From assembly GCF_042657165.1 (NCBI RefSeq), contig NZ_JBHSNJ010000012.1:1302001-1366000 (forward strand): a stretch of DNA of 64,000 bases, written 5' to 3'. The notes beneath the pieces were generated by a model that ran no database searches, was not told the DNA's origin, and saw only the letters and a program-made list of their open reading frames with translations. This document shows positions 27,033 to 36,873 of this stretch, in pieces. Made by a program: the position numbers and the translations under genes. The stretch comes from Agrilutibacter niabensis. GTDB taxonomy: Bacteria > Pseudomonadota > Gammaproteobacteria > Xanthomonadales > Xanthomonadaceae. Within the stretch, counting starts at the first letter, position 1. Each line of letters begins with the position of its first letter.

Positions 27033-29311
27033 CGCCCCGCGCCGTGCTGATGCAGCTGCTGCATTCGTCACGCCTGCGCGTGACGGCCCGTGTCGTGGCC
27101 TTCGCGGTTCCGGTGGTCGTCGTGGGCACCGCACTCGCCTGGCGACTGGGTGTTTCCGGTTGGCTTTGGGTCGGCGTCACGGGCGCAATTGCGACGATGA
27201 CCATCGCCTGGCTCGCGATGCGCGGCATCGACCCGCCCTGGCTGGCGCGGCGCCTGGACGAACGCGACCCGCGCATGGAAGACAGCGCAGCGCTGCTGTT
27301 CCGTGAAGTCGCGCAACTGCAACCCCTGCAACGGCTGCAGCAGCAGCGCCTGCAGCAACGGCTCGAAGCCTCGCCCCCACCCGACCTGCGTCCTGCCTGG
27401 CCGGCGCGTGCCTTGTCGGCGACGCTGATGCTCGCCGTGCTCTCGACCGCCGTCCTCCTGTGGTGGCCGGTCTCGCATTCCCGGCCTTCGCCACGGCACT
27501 CGCAAGCCGCGCGAACTACAGCGGCCGCGCCCACGCACACACGGATCGTCCGGCAACGTCTCGACATCACGCCGCCCGCCTACACGCGACTGCCGTCGCA
27601 GCGCGAAGACGGTTTCGAAGCGCGCGTGCCCGAAGGCACCTCGATCCGCTGGTCGCTGCGGTTCCACCCTGTCCCCGCTGCGGCCTCGCTTGCCTTCCAT
27701 GACGGCCGCAGGATTCCCCTGTCGCGCGCGGGCGACGACTGGATCGCGACGCGACGCATCGACTCGCCGCTCCTGTATCGCATCGTGGTCGAAGGCGCGC
27801 CGCCGCTGCGGCCCGACCGCCTGCATCGCATCGACATGACCGCCGACCAGCCGCCGCAGATCCGGACGATCGCGCCCGGCGAAACGCTCACGCTGCGTCG
27901 CGCCGGCCAGCGCACGTGGGCCCTTTCCTTCGAGGCGCAGGACGATTACGGCATGGCTTCCGCCGCGCCGCTGCGCATCACCCTGGCGCAGGGCGAAGGC
28001 GAGAACATCCGTTTCGAGGAGCGCAGCCTGTCGCTGCAAGGCCAAGGCAGCGCGACCCGCAGGCGTTACGCCCATGCCTTCGACCTGGCCGCGCTCGGGC
28101 TGTCGCCGGGCAGCGATTTCGTCGTCCAGCTCAGCGTCACCGACAATCGTGCCGCCGGCCCGCAGACCACGCGCAGCGCGAGCTACATCCTGCGCTGGCC
28201 GCCGGAGGAACTCACCGAATCGAGCGGCCTCGACGGCCTGGTGAAGAAGGCGCTGCCGGCCTACTTCCGCAGCCAGCGCCAGATCATCATCGACAGCGAA
28301 GCGCTGCTCGCGCAGCGGCGCAAACTGCCGGGCGACCAGTACCTCGCGCGCTCGGATGCGATCGGCGTCGACCAGCGCCTGCTGCGCCTGCGCTATGGCC
28401 AGTTCCTGGGCGAGGAAAGCGAGGGCGCGCCGCAGGCGTTGCGTGCCATCGCCGGCGCCGAGGGCGCGCAGCCGGATTGCGAACCGCCGCAGGCGTTGTT
28501 GCCCACCGCCGAGGCGGAAGCGGAAGCGGACGCCGCTCGCCGGGTCTGCGAGGCGGAGGCCGCGAAACACGCGCAATACACCGCGCATGTCGAAAAGAAT
28601 GACGCTGAAGGCGGCGACGGCCACGACCACGACGCCGACGCCCCGGCGCAGGCACCGACGGTATTCGGCAGCGCCGGCGACGTGCTCGCCGATTACGGCC
28701 ACACCCACGACGATTCCGAAGCCGCGACCCTGCTCGATCCGGAAACGCGCCGCACCCTCAAGGCCGCGCTCGACCAGATGTGGCAGGCCGAGCTGCACCT
28801 CCGCCAGGGTCATCCCGACCTTGCCCTGCCCTACGAATACAAGGCGCTCGACTTCATCAAGCAGGTGCAGCAGGCCGGGCGCGTCTACCTCGCGCGCATG
28901 GGCTCGGAACTTCCCCCGATCGACGAGAGCCGCAGGCTGAGCGGCGAGCGTGCGGGTCTCGCACCGCGCGATGACCTGCTGGTGCCGGCGACACCGACGT
29001 CGCCGCTGCTCGCGAACCTGTGGCGCGCACTGGAAATGCCGCCCGCAGCCGGCGCGTGTGCGGACGGCCTCGATCTCGATGGTGCGGAGCGTTGGCTGCG
29101 CGCGAACGAACGGCGTGTTCCCGATGCCCTCGGCGTGATCGCCGCCATCGACAGCGTGCGCAATGAGCCGGCCTGCGCCACGTGCCGCCAGCTGTTGCGG
29201 AGCCGCCTGTGGCCGCTGCTGCCTCGCCCGGCGGCGAAACCCGCGCCGCGCGCCCGGCCGGATCGCAGCGGCCAGGCCTACCTCGAAGCGTTGCAGTCGG
29301 AGCAGCGGTGA
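27029..29311 (+). CDS. DUF4175-like membrane protein
   Basis: A 760-residue protein. Three N-terminal hydrophobic segments (about residues 20-75 and 125-148) are followed by a large soluble region with stretches such as LDITPPAYT and YRIVVEGAPPLRPDRLHRIDMTADQPP, typical of the DUF4175 family. A mid-to-late segment is Ala/Glu/His/Asp-rich (about 490-560, with HDHDAD). This family is found with MoxR-DUF58-BatA sets in Proteobacteria. It overlaps its neighbours at both ends (ATGA with BatA-like, TGATG with the next gene). Function is unknown. Confidence 0.82.
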   Translation: MTPRAVLMQLLHSSRLRVTARVVAFAVPVVVVGTALAWRLGVSGWLWVGVTGAIATMTIAWLAMRGIDPPWLARRLDERDPRMEDSAALLFREVAQLQPLQRLQQQRLQQRLEASPPPDLRPAWPARALSATLMLAVLSTAVLLWWPVSHSRPSPRHSQAARTTAAAPTHTRIVRQRLDITPPAYTRLPSQREDGFEARVPEGTSIRWSLRFHPVPAAASLAFHDGRRIPLSRAGDDWIATRRIDSPLLYRIVVEGAPPLRPDRLHRIDMTADQPPQIRTIAPGETLTLRRAGQRTWALSFEAQDDYGMASAAPLRITLAQGEGENIRFEERSLSLQGQGSATRRRYAHAFDLAALGLSPGSDFVVQLSVTDNRAAGPQTTRSASYILRWPPEELTESSGLDGLVKKALPAYFRSQRQIIIDSEALLAQRRKLPGDQYLARSDAIGVDQRLLRLRYGQFLGEESEGAPQALRAIAGAEGAQPDCEPPQALLPTAEAEAEADAARRVCEAEAAKHAQYTAHVEKNDAEGGDGHDHDADAPAQAPTVFGSAGDVLADYGHTHDDSEAATLLDPETRRTLKAALDQMWQAELHLRQGHPDLALPYEYKALDFIKQVQQAGRVYLARMGSELPPIDESRRLSGERAGLAPRDDLLVPATPTSPLLANLWRALEMPPAAGACADGLDLDGAERWLRANERRVPDALGVIAAIDSVRNEPACATCRQLLRSRLWPLLPRPAAKPAPRARPDRSGQAYLEALQSEQR

Positions 29312-31137
29312 TGGATACGCAGCGCCTGGTCGTCCTGCTGCTCGCGCTCGCCGTCGCCGTGGGCATCGCGCGCGTGCTGTGGTTCGCATGGCGGCGTGCG
29401 CCGGTGGCGCGTCCGCGCGCATGGCGACTGGCGACGCTCGCAGTGATGCAGTTGGCAGCGGCAGCGTTGCTGTATCGCGTGCTGGTGCCACCATCGGTCA
29501 CCACAGGTGTCGGTACGCTGGTGGTTGCGACCGCCGGAACGCCCGCCAATGCGGTCGCCACGCTGGCGCCGGACGAACGCCTCGTGGCCTTGCCGGAAGC
29601 GCCGCCGCTGTCCGCGGCGGAACGCGTCCCGGACCTGGCCACCGCGCTGCGCCGCCATGCCGGCACCGCGCGGCTGCGCGTCGTCGGAAGCGGCCTTTCC
29701 GCACGCGACCGCGAAAGTGCGCGTGGGATTCCGTTGTCGTTCGAACCGGTGCCGCTGCCACGTGGCCTGGTCGAGCTGTCGACACCCGCAAGCGTGCCGT
29801 CCGGTGCGGATTTCCGCGTGCGCGGCCGCGCGCGCGGCGTGCGCGTAGGCAGCGCGGAACTGCTCGATCCTTCGGGGCAACGCATCGACCGTGAACCGCT
29901 CGATGGCGAGGGACGCTTCACCTTGCTGGCCGCCGTACGCACGGCCGGGCAAGCGGAATTCCGCCTGCGCCTGTTCGATGCAGGTGGACAACGCGTCGAC
30001 GACGCGCTGATCCCGCTGTTCGTGGTCGCACCCCGGCAGACGCGCCTGCTGGTACTCGCAGGCGGCCCCGATGCGGAACTCAAGTTCCTCCGCCGCTGGG
30101 CCATCGACAGCGGAACCCGGATCCACTCGCAGATCCAGCTGGGCGGCGGCATGCAACTGGGCGACGCACCCATCGCGTTCAATGCCGCGACGCTGAAGGG
30201 ATTCGATGCCGCCATCGTCGACGAGCGCGCGTGGGATGCACTGGGTGACGCGCGCCGCCGTGCGCTGACCGAAGCCGTGCACGCCGGCCTCGGCCTGCTG
30301 GTGCGCGTGACCGGGCCGCTGCCTGCATCGAGCCGCCGCAGCCTGTCGTCGTTGGGCCTGCGCTTCGCCGATGCGGCGCAATCCACAACCTTCGCACTGC
30401 CATCGCCCGAAGGCAGCAGCGATTTTGCCGCGGTGCGGCTCGGACCGGGATCGCCCGACGCGGCGGGCAGCGCGAACATCGCCGGCGCTCCCCTGCCCCG
30501 CCTCTCCCGCGCGCCGCTTCGCATCGACGTCGCAAATGCCCACGCCTGGCTGCGCGACAGCGAGGGGCGTCCCCTCGCCGCGTGGCGCGCGCTGGGTCGT
30601 GGTCGTGTGGGCGCGTGGCTGCCGACCGATACCTACCAGCTCGTGCTGCTCGGCCGCGAGGACCTGCACGCTGCGCTATGGAGCGAAGCCACCGGCACGA
30701 TCGCGCGCGCGGGAACGGAGGCGAATTTCGCGATGCCGGCGAACGCGCGCGAAGGCGAACGCATCGGCATGTGCGGCTTGTCCGATGATGCGTCCATCAC
30801 CGCACCCGATGGCAGCGCCACGACGCTGCTCGTCGACCCGGCCACCGGTCCGGCGCGTTGCGCCGGATTCTGGCCGCAGGCCATGGGCTGGCACGCGCTG
30901 CGCAACGGCCGGGCGGAAATCCCGTTCCATGTCCGGGGCGGCAATGAGCTTCCGGGCCTGCAGGCGGTGCAACTCCGCGAGGCCACCCAACGCCTCACCC
31001 TCGCTGCAGGCGCGGCACCTGTTGACGCACCGACACACCCTGGTCCGCGCTGGCCCTGGTTCCTGGCGTGGCTGCTGGCGTCGGCGGCGATGTGGTGGTT
31101 CGAGCGATCGCGCCTGGGACGACCCGCGAAGGCGTAG
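29311..31137 (+). CDS. Large two-ended membrane protein of the MoxR-DUF58-BatA locus
   Basis: A 608-residue protein with a hydrophobic segment at the N-terminus (LVVLLLALAVAVGIARVLW), a second near residues 41-58, a long periplasmic region, and a C-terminal TM (WPWFLAWLLASAAMWWFERS). This is the layout of BatA/GATase1-like membrane proteins. The centre contains TRLLVLAGGPDAELKFLRRWAIDSGTRI, like the class I glutamine-amidotransferase-fold part of similar proteins. The ATG at 29311 shares an A with the TGA of DUF4175. No named domain can be assigned. It ends the tight run of genes begun by tldD. Confidence 0.8.
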   Translation: MDTQRLVVLLLALAVAVGIARVLWFAWRRAPVARPRAWRLATLAVMQLAAAALLYRVLVPPSVTTGVGTLVVATAGTPANAVATLAPDERLVALPEAPPLSAAERVPDLATALRRHAGTARLRVVGSGLSARDRESARGIPLSFEPVPLPRGLVELSTPASVPSGADFRVRGRARGVRVGSAELLDPSGQRIDREPLDGEGRFTLLAAVRTAGQAEFRLRLFDAGGQRVDDALIPLFVVAPRQTRLLVLAGGPDAELKFLRRWAIDSGTRIHSQIQLGGGMQLGDAPIAFNAATLKGFDAAIVDERAWDALGDARRRALTEAVHAGLGLLVRVTGPLPASSRRSLSSLGLRFADAAQSTTFALPSPEGSSDFAAVRLGPGSPDAAGSANIAGAPLPRLSRAPLRIDVANAHAWLRDSEGRPLAAWRALGRGRVGAWLPTDTYQLVLLGREDLHAALWSEATGTIARAGTEANFAMPANAREGERIGMCGLSDDASITAPDGSATTLLVDPATGPARCAGFWPQAMGWHALRNGRAEIPFHVRGGNELPGLQAVQLREATQRLTLAAGAAPVDAPTHPGPRWPWFLAWLLASAAMWWFERSRLGRPAKA

Positions 31138-31267
31138 GCGGAAGGCGACCGCATCCTCGTCCCGGCGACGGACGGTACGTTCCGCACGACATCATTAACA
31201 GCGAATTCGCACGGCATTCCCCGCCCGGGCGCTATGCAGAACGTGGCTCGTACCGGGAGGCAATGTC

Positions 31268-32035
31268 ATGCGTACTGCCGCAAAGATCGCCGCCCTGATT
31301 GGCGGCCTCATCGCCTTGGCCAGCATGCCGAGCGCGCGCAGCGGCGGCCTGGTGGAACCCGAATTCGATCTCGCCGACTTCACCACGCCGTTGCTGATCG
31401 ACAACCCGTATTGGCCCCTGCTGCCGGGTGGCCGTGTCATCTATTTCGAGGAATCCGACGACGAGTGCATCGTCAACGAGGTGCTGGTCACGTCGCGTGC
31501 CAAGAACGATTTCCATGGCATCTATGCCGGCTTGGCTGCGCGCGTCGTGTTGGATCGCGAGTGGCTGGACGAAGATTGCGATGGCGGCCGCGACGTGCTG
31601 CTCGAAAGTACCTTCGACTGGCACGCGCAGGATGACGACGGGAACATCTGGTACCTCGGCGAAGACACCACCGAATTCCTGTACGACGACGACGGCCAAT
31701 TCCTCGGCACCAGCACGGAGGGCTCCTGGCAGGCCGGCGAGGACGGAGCGGTTGCAGGCCTGATCATCCTCGCGGAGCCATCACCGGGCGCGTTCTACCA
31801 GCAGGAGTTCTATGAGGACGTGGCCGAGGATGCCGCGAAGATAATCGGCATCGACCGGGAAGTGACCACCGGGTTGGGGACCTTCGAGGGCTGCATCATC
31901 ACCAAGGAGTGGTCGCCGCTCAGTCCCGGATCCATCGAGCAGAAGCACTACTGCCCGGACTTCGGCCTGGTGCTGATCGAGCAGATGGGTGGCAAGACCA
32001 CCGTGGTGGAAGCCGTGGACATCGACCTGCCCTGA
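31268..32035 (+). CDS. Secreted protein of unknown function
   Basis: A 255-residue protein with a signal peptide (MRTAAKIAALIGGLIALASMPSARSG). The mature part, LLIDNPYWPLLPGGRVIYFEE then DWHAQDDDGNIWYLGEDTTEF and EGSWQAGEDGAVAGLI, ends near YCPDFGLVLIEQ. I recognise this layout from secreted proteins of many actinobacteria and proteobacteria with no known role. It is highly acidic. Two GGTACC-type/GGGAGG elements precede the ATG (GGGAGG at 31256). It stands 130 bp after the membrane-protein operon and has its own strong terminator, so it is probably an independent unit. Confidence 0.8.
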   Translation: MRTAAKIAALIGGLIALASMPSARSGGLVEPEFDLADFTTPLLIDNPYWPLLPGGRVIYFEESDDECIVNEVLVTSRAKNDFHGIYAGLAARVVLDREWLDEDCDGGRDVLLESTFDWHAQDDDGNIWYLGEDTTEFLYDDDGQFLGTSTEGSWQAGEDGAVAGLIILAEPSPGAFYQQEFYEDVAEDAAKIIGIDREVTTGLGTFEGCIITKEWSPLSPGSIEQKHYCPDFGLVLIEQMGGKTTVVEAVDIDLP

Positions 32036-32093
32036 CCCGCGCCCACTCCCACGGCACGACGGTCCTGCCGGCTTGAGCATCGAAGCTGCAAAC

Positions 32094-32125
32094 GGAAAGG
32101 GCGCCAACGGCGCCCTTTCCCTTCC
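32094..32125. terminator. Strong hairpin between convergent genes
   Basis: GGAAAGGGCGCC (32094-32105) pairs perfectly with GGCGCCCTTTCC (32109-32120) around a 3-base loop. A pyrimidine-rich CTTCC follows on the plus strand. It should stop transcription of the secreted-protein gene and, in the other orientation, of the M29-type gene ending at 32166. Confidence 0.85.
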
Positions 32126-32165
32126 TTCGTTTGATGGCGGCGGCAAGCCGCGATCACCGATCAGT

Positions 32166-33443
32166 TCATATTTTCAGCACGCCGTTCTCGATGATCGGCT
32201 TTCCATCCAGCGTCACCGTGCTGCCAGGCAGGAAGATCGTGGCGCCGTAGGCCACCGAGTTGTCGCCACCGGCCCAGGTGTTCGTACCCGTACCGACGGT
32301 CACCGTGCCCGCAGGGACCCACGTACCCACCGAACTCGACGTCGACAGTTTCACGTTGGGATTGATGCCCAGGTCGACGAAACCCAGCATGTCCTTGCGC
32401 GCGTCGTCGACGGCGTCGTACTCGGCCTTGAGGTCGGCGTAACCCGGACCACTCCCGGTCATCGCGGTGACCTTGCCGCCGCTGATGGTCAGGGTGAGGT
32501 TGTCGATCTGCTTGCCGCGATAGAACGAGCGCGTGTGCACGACCTTGCCCTCGGCGCTGCCGGGGACCGGCGTCGTGTACACCTCGCCCGCCGGCAGGTA
32601 TACCGAGACGGCAGGGCCACCGGCCTTGAGATCGGCCTCCGAGATGATGCCGTCGCTGACCAGCACCTTCCGCCCCTTCACGCTCATCTTGAGGTCGGTG
32701 CCGTTCGGGTTGGTGATGTGGATTTCATTGCCCGCAGCTAACGCCGCCTTGACCTGCTCGCCGCGCGTCTGCAACTCGCTGTAATCGATGTTGATGCCAT
32801 TCCAGAACGTGTTGGCCAGTTCGTCCGCGGCCATGCCGTAGCGCTCGGCACGCCACGGCGTCGGATACAGGTTGTTGCCGACTTCGACGAGGCGGACGTT
32901 GTTCTTCAGCGCCGCCTGCCCAACCCCTTCGCCCGCCTTGCCACGCGCCGCCATGCGCTTGGGATCGGCGCCTTCGAACAGGTTTTCGGTCATGCCATTG
33001 GCGATCGCGATGTTTACGTCGGCCAGGTTCACCAATGCCATGTCCAGCGCATCGACCTGGCTGTCGTACTTGTCCGGCACGTCGAAGAACATCCGCTTGG
33101 CCATCCGGTCGCTGGTGTAGATCACCAGCGGAAAGGCGCCGACCTTGCGCACGTTGACCGCCAGGTCCTCCATCAGTTCGGCATCCTGCATGCGGCCGGA
33201 AATCAGGACGACCTCGCCTTCCTTGACCGCCGCGCTCTGCGTCACGAGGCGGTTCGCCAGCTGCTCGAGATCCGTAGGCGGAGCCTTGGTCGTTTCTGCC
33301 GGCGCGGGTGCCGGCGTCGCCGCGGTCGCCGCGGGTTCTGCCGACGCAGGGGTGGTGGCCTCCGTGGCCGGGCGCTGGCAACCCAGCAGCACCGAGCAGA
33401 GCGCGATCGAAAGACCGGTGATATGGAGCGGAATGCGTTTCAT
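32166..33443 (-). CDS. M29-type aminopeptidase-like lipoprotein
   Basis: A 425-residue protein with lipoprotein signal MKRIPLHITGLSIALCSVLLGC (lipobox LLGC). A Pro/Ala/Thr-rich linker follows. The body has the thermophilic-metalloaminopeptidase (M29) layout: LVTQSAAVKEGEVVLI, NEIHITNPNGTDLKMSVKGR, GPAVSVYLPAGEVYTTPVPGSAEGKVV, and a C-terminal LGFVDLGINPNV. The metal ligands Glu (PAGEVY) and others are retained in part, while the usual C-terminal metal-binding His-rich stretch is not obvious, so activity is uncertain. The ATG at 33443 is chosen; a longer frame upstream has no signal peptide. Confidence 0.82.
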   Translation of the reverse strand: MKRIPLHITGLSIALCSVLLGCQRPATEATTPASAEPAATAATPAPAPAETTKAPPTDLEQLANRLVTQSAAVKEGEVVLISGRMQDAELMEDLAVNVRKVGAFPLVIYTSDRMAKRMFFDVPDKYDSQVDALDMALVNLADVNIAIANGMTENLFEGADPKRMAARGKAGEGVGQAALKNNVRLVEVGNNLYPTPWRAERYGMAADELANTFWNGINIDYSELQTRGEQVKAALAAGNEIHITNPNGTDLKMSVKGRKVLVSDGIISEADLKAGGPAVSVYLPAGEVYTTPVPGSAEGKVVHTRSFYRGKQIDNLTLTISGGKVTAMTGSGPGYADLKAEYDAVDDARKDMLGFVDLGINPNVKLSTSSSVGTWVPAGTVTVGTGTNTWAGGDNSVAYGATIFLPGSTVTLDGKPIIENGVLKI

Positions 33444-33689
33444 GGCGAGCTTCCGGAATGCCCTGTCGGGCGATGCCTCCCTTGCAACGACACCCGGCGC
33501 CATGGGCGGCCACCGCCCGTCGGCTGCCTCCGACTGGCGCGGTGGCGGCCAGCCGTTCGGGGAATGCGTCTTGCTGGCGCGCCATGGCCCTGACGAGCAG
33601 GTTGGCTTCATCCCCGCTTCACCGTGAAACCGCGCTCCCTTCGTGCCGCTCCATCACGCTTCGCTGCAATACCCGACACCTGCAATGAC

Positions 33690-34790
33690 GTGACTACACC
33701 GACTACCGCCTACGACTTCGACATCCTCATCGTCGGGGCCAGCTTCGCCGGTGCCGCCTGCGCCATCGCCGCAGCCCAACGCGGGCTGCGCGTCTGCGTG
33801 GTGGAGCGCAAGCACGATCCAGGCGAGAAGCTGCGCACCACCGGCATCATCGTCAAGGAAGCCGCCGAACAGACCCTGCTCAACCAGATCCCCGCCGCGA
33901 TGACCCGGCGCATCGAACAGGTGCGCCTCTACGCCCCAAGCCTCAAGCAGGTCGCGCTGGCCGCACCGGGCTACTACTTCCTCACCACCGACACGCCGCA
34001 GGTGATGCGCTGGCTGGCGGAGCAACTGCGCCTGCATGGCGTCGACCTGCGGCTGGACACGACATTCAACCAATGCGCTCGCAGCGGAGAAGGTTGGCAA
34101 GTGGAGGGCATCGGCAGCACGCGCTATCTCGTCGGGGCCGATGGCGCGCGCTCGCGCGTCGCGCAGCGTTGCGGATTGGGCGAGGTGAAGCAGTTCCTCT
34201 ACGGGATCGAGTACGAATTTCCCGGTGCACGCATCATCCATGCCGATGCGCTGCACTGCTTCATCAGCAAGCGGTACGCGCCGGGCTACATCGGCTGGAT
34301 CGCCCAGAATCCGACCGGCGTGCAGGCCGGCCTCGCCCTGCGGCACGACCCCGAACGCGCACGCGTACCAGACATCGACGGCTTCCTGTTGCGCGCCGGG
34401 ATCGCTGGCGGCATTCCCCGGCACCTCAAGCCCGGGCATACGCGTGCGGGCCTGATTCCATGCAGCGGCCCGGTCGTGGACATGGCACGCGACCACGCGA
34501 TCCTTACCGGCGACGCGGCGGGCATCGTGTCTCCGGTGACCGCGGGCGGCATCCACTCGGCATGGGAACATGGCTGGGCCGTGGGCTGCGCGATCGCGTC
34601 GCACGTGCGCGAAGGCGGCCCCCCACCCGAACGGGTGGCCATCGAAGCGGCCCCGCGCTTCCGCGCCAAGCGCGCCCTGCGCTGGGCCTACGACCGGCTC
34701 CAGTTCGACTGGCCGTTCGACCTCTTCCTGCATTCACCGCCGCTGCGCTGGGCGGCGGAACGGGTCTACTTCCACAAATGCAGCGGATGA
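33690..34790 (+). CDS. FAD-dependent geranylgeranyl-reductase-like oxidoreductase
   Basis: A roughly 366-residue flavoprotein. The Rossmann motif DILIVGASFAGAACAIAAAQRGLRVCVVER starts near residue 10. The GD motif is LTGDAAGIVSPVTAGGIHSAWEHG, as in geranylgeranyl reductases and related aromatic or isoprenoid oxidoreductases, which reduce double bonds or hydroxylate lipid-like substrates. The start is uncertain: GTG at 33690 gives a compact N-terminus, while a GTG at 33624 adds 22 residues without family similarity; neither has a strong ribosome site. No neighbour points to a pathway. Confidence 0.85.
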   Translation: MTTPTTAYDFDILIVGASFAGAACAIAAAQRGLRVCVVERKHDPGEKLRTTGIIVKEAAEQTLLNQIPAAMTRRIEQVRLYAPSLKQVALAAPGYYFLTTDTPQVMRWLAEQLRLHGVDLRLDTTFNQCARSGEGWQVEGIGSTRYLVGADGARSRVAQRCGLGEVKQFLYGIEYEFPGARIIHADALHCFISKRYAPGYIGWIAQNPTGVQAGLALRHDPERARVPDIDGFLLRAGIAGGIPRHLKPGHTRAGLIPCSGPVVDMARDHAILTGDAAGIVSPVTAGGIHSAWEHGWAVGCAIASHVREGGPPPERVAIEAAPRFRAKRALRWAYDRLQFDWPFDLFLHSPPLRWAAERVYFHKCSG

Positions 34791-34854
34791 GGCGCCGCTA
34801 TCAGTGCCGCGCGCCATTGTGGTTCGACACCGGCGACCGTCCGGCACCACGCCT

Positions 34855-36873
34855 CTAACCATCGTCATTGACGATCTGTCCTGTTGCGCGCGCGTCGAAA
34901 ATCGTCGCGCCAGAGGCATTCGACAGACTGACCAGGAACACCTCATCGCGCTCGACCACCGTGTCGCCGTTGATGGTTACGTTGAACGTCCGCGTCAGCT
35001 GCCCGGCAGGAATGGTCTCGCCCATCAGGCTCCTGGCCACGTAGTCGCTGCCAGCGACGGCCGAGCTATTGAGCGTGGCAATGCTGTAGGTGACAGCCGA
35101 GGCCGCGGCGATCGACAACCGGACGGTGAACGTAGCGATCTTGGTTCCGCTGTTTCCCTCGGCAATGGCCACGTTGCCGATTGACAGGGTCGGCCCTTCG
35201 TCATTGAGGATGGTGCCAATCGCCTGGCCGTCGAACACCGTGGCTCCCGCGACGCCGGTCAGCGTGACCTTGAACGTCTCATTCGGCTCCAGCGTCGCAT
35301 CACCCCTTAACGTGACGGCAAACGTCCGCGAGGTTTGCCCCGCCGCAATCGTCTCGCCGTTAAGGCTGCGTGCCACATAGTCGCTGCCTGCCACGGCCGT
35401 GCCATTCGAGGTCGCGATGTTGTACGTGACTGGTGCGGTGGACGCGACCGACAGCCTGACGGTGAACGTCGCCACCTTCGTGCCCGCGTTGCCTTCGCCG
35501 ATAAGGACGTCGCCTATCGAGACCGTGGGGCCATCGTCGTTGAGGATGGTGCCGATGGCACCCGCGTCAAAAATCGAGGCGCCCGAGGCATTCGACAGAA
35601 CGACAACGAAAGCTTCGTTGGCCTCGCGCGCCGTGTCGCCATTTATCGTTACGCTGAACGTCCGCGATAGCTGCCCGGCAGGAATGCTCTGCCCAGTCAG
35701 GCTCCTGGCCACGTAATCGCTGCCAGCAATCGCCGTGCTGTTTGCCGTGGCTATGCTGTAGGTGACGGGCGAAGTGGCGCCCCTCGACAACCTCACTGTG
35801 AACGTGGCGACTTTAGTCCCACTGTTGCCCTCGGCAATGGCGACGTCCCCAATCGCTAGCGTCGGTCCCTCGTCGTTGAGGATGGTGCCGGTCGCCTGCC
35901 CGTCGAACAGCGTCGCCCCGGTCACGCCGGATAACGAGACCCTGAATGTCTCATTCGCTTCCAGCGCCGTGTCGCCATTGACGGTGACGGCGAAAGTACG
36001 AGAGGTCTGCCCTGCCGGAATACTCTGCCCCGTCAGGCTGCGCGCGACATAGTCGCTGCCTGCCACGGCCGTGCCGTTCAGAGTTGCGATGTTGTAGGTA
36101 ACCGGGGAGCTTGAAGCCACTGACAGCTTAACCGTGAACGTGGCGACCCTGGTCCCGCTGTTGCCCTCGGCAATGGCCACGTCGGCAATGGACAGCGTCG
36201 GGCCATCGTCGTTCAGGATCGTGGCCGTGGCGAAACCATCGGACAGCGAGGCGTTCACCACGTTGGTGACGTTCACCGAGAAGGCTTCGTTCGCTTCCCT
36301 GGCCGTGTCGCCGTTGATCGTGACCGCGAACGTGCGCGAGGTCTGTCCCGCGGGGATGGTTTCCCCAACCAACGTCCGTGCGGCGTAATCGCTGCCCGCC
36401 ACGGCACTGCCGTTCGCGGTGGCGATGTTGTAGCTGACCGGCGTGGACGACGGCTGCGACAGCTTGAGCGTGAAGGTCGCGACCTTGGTGCCACTGTTGC
36501 CCTCGGCTATAGAGATGTCGGCGACCGACAGCAACGACGAATCGTCGTTGGTGATCGTGCCCACGCCCTGCGCATCCGCGACCGAAGCGCCGACCACGCC
36601 GCTGACATTGACCAGGAAGGTCTCGTTGGGCTCCTTGACCAGGTCGCCATTGATGGTCACGGTGAACGCGCTGACGGTCTCCAGCGCCGGGATCGTCACC
36701 CCGGTCAGACTGCGGGCGACGTAGTCGCTTCCGGCCACAGCGGTGGAGTTGCGGGTGGCGATGTTGTATCGCACCGGCGAAAGCGACGGCTGCGAAAGCC
36801 TGACCGTGAAGGTCATGACCTTGGTGCCGCTATTGCCCTCGGTGACGGAGGCGTTACCGATCGACAGGCTCGT
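34855..36873 (-). repeat. Six direct repeats of exactly 336 bp (Calx-beta units)
   Basis: The EGNSG codons recur at bases 36832, 36496, 36160, 35824, 35488 and 35152, all exactly 336 bp apart, so there are no indels between units. The units are about 112 codons each and differ by substitutions only. The pattern is that of intragenic tandem duplication kept uniform in length. Confidence 0.85.

Noticed and set aside
27068..29494. An 808-codon open frame opposite the DUF4175 gene
   Set aside because: The plus-strand gene overlaps its neighbours precisely and has membrane segments; the antisense frame is compositional noise.
33444..33689. A gene between the M29-like lipoprotein and the flavoprotein
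   Set aside because: Nothing supports one beyond the upstream extensions of the two neighbours; it looks like a divergent promoter region.
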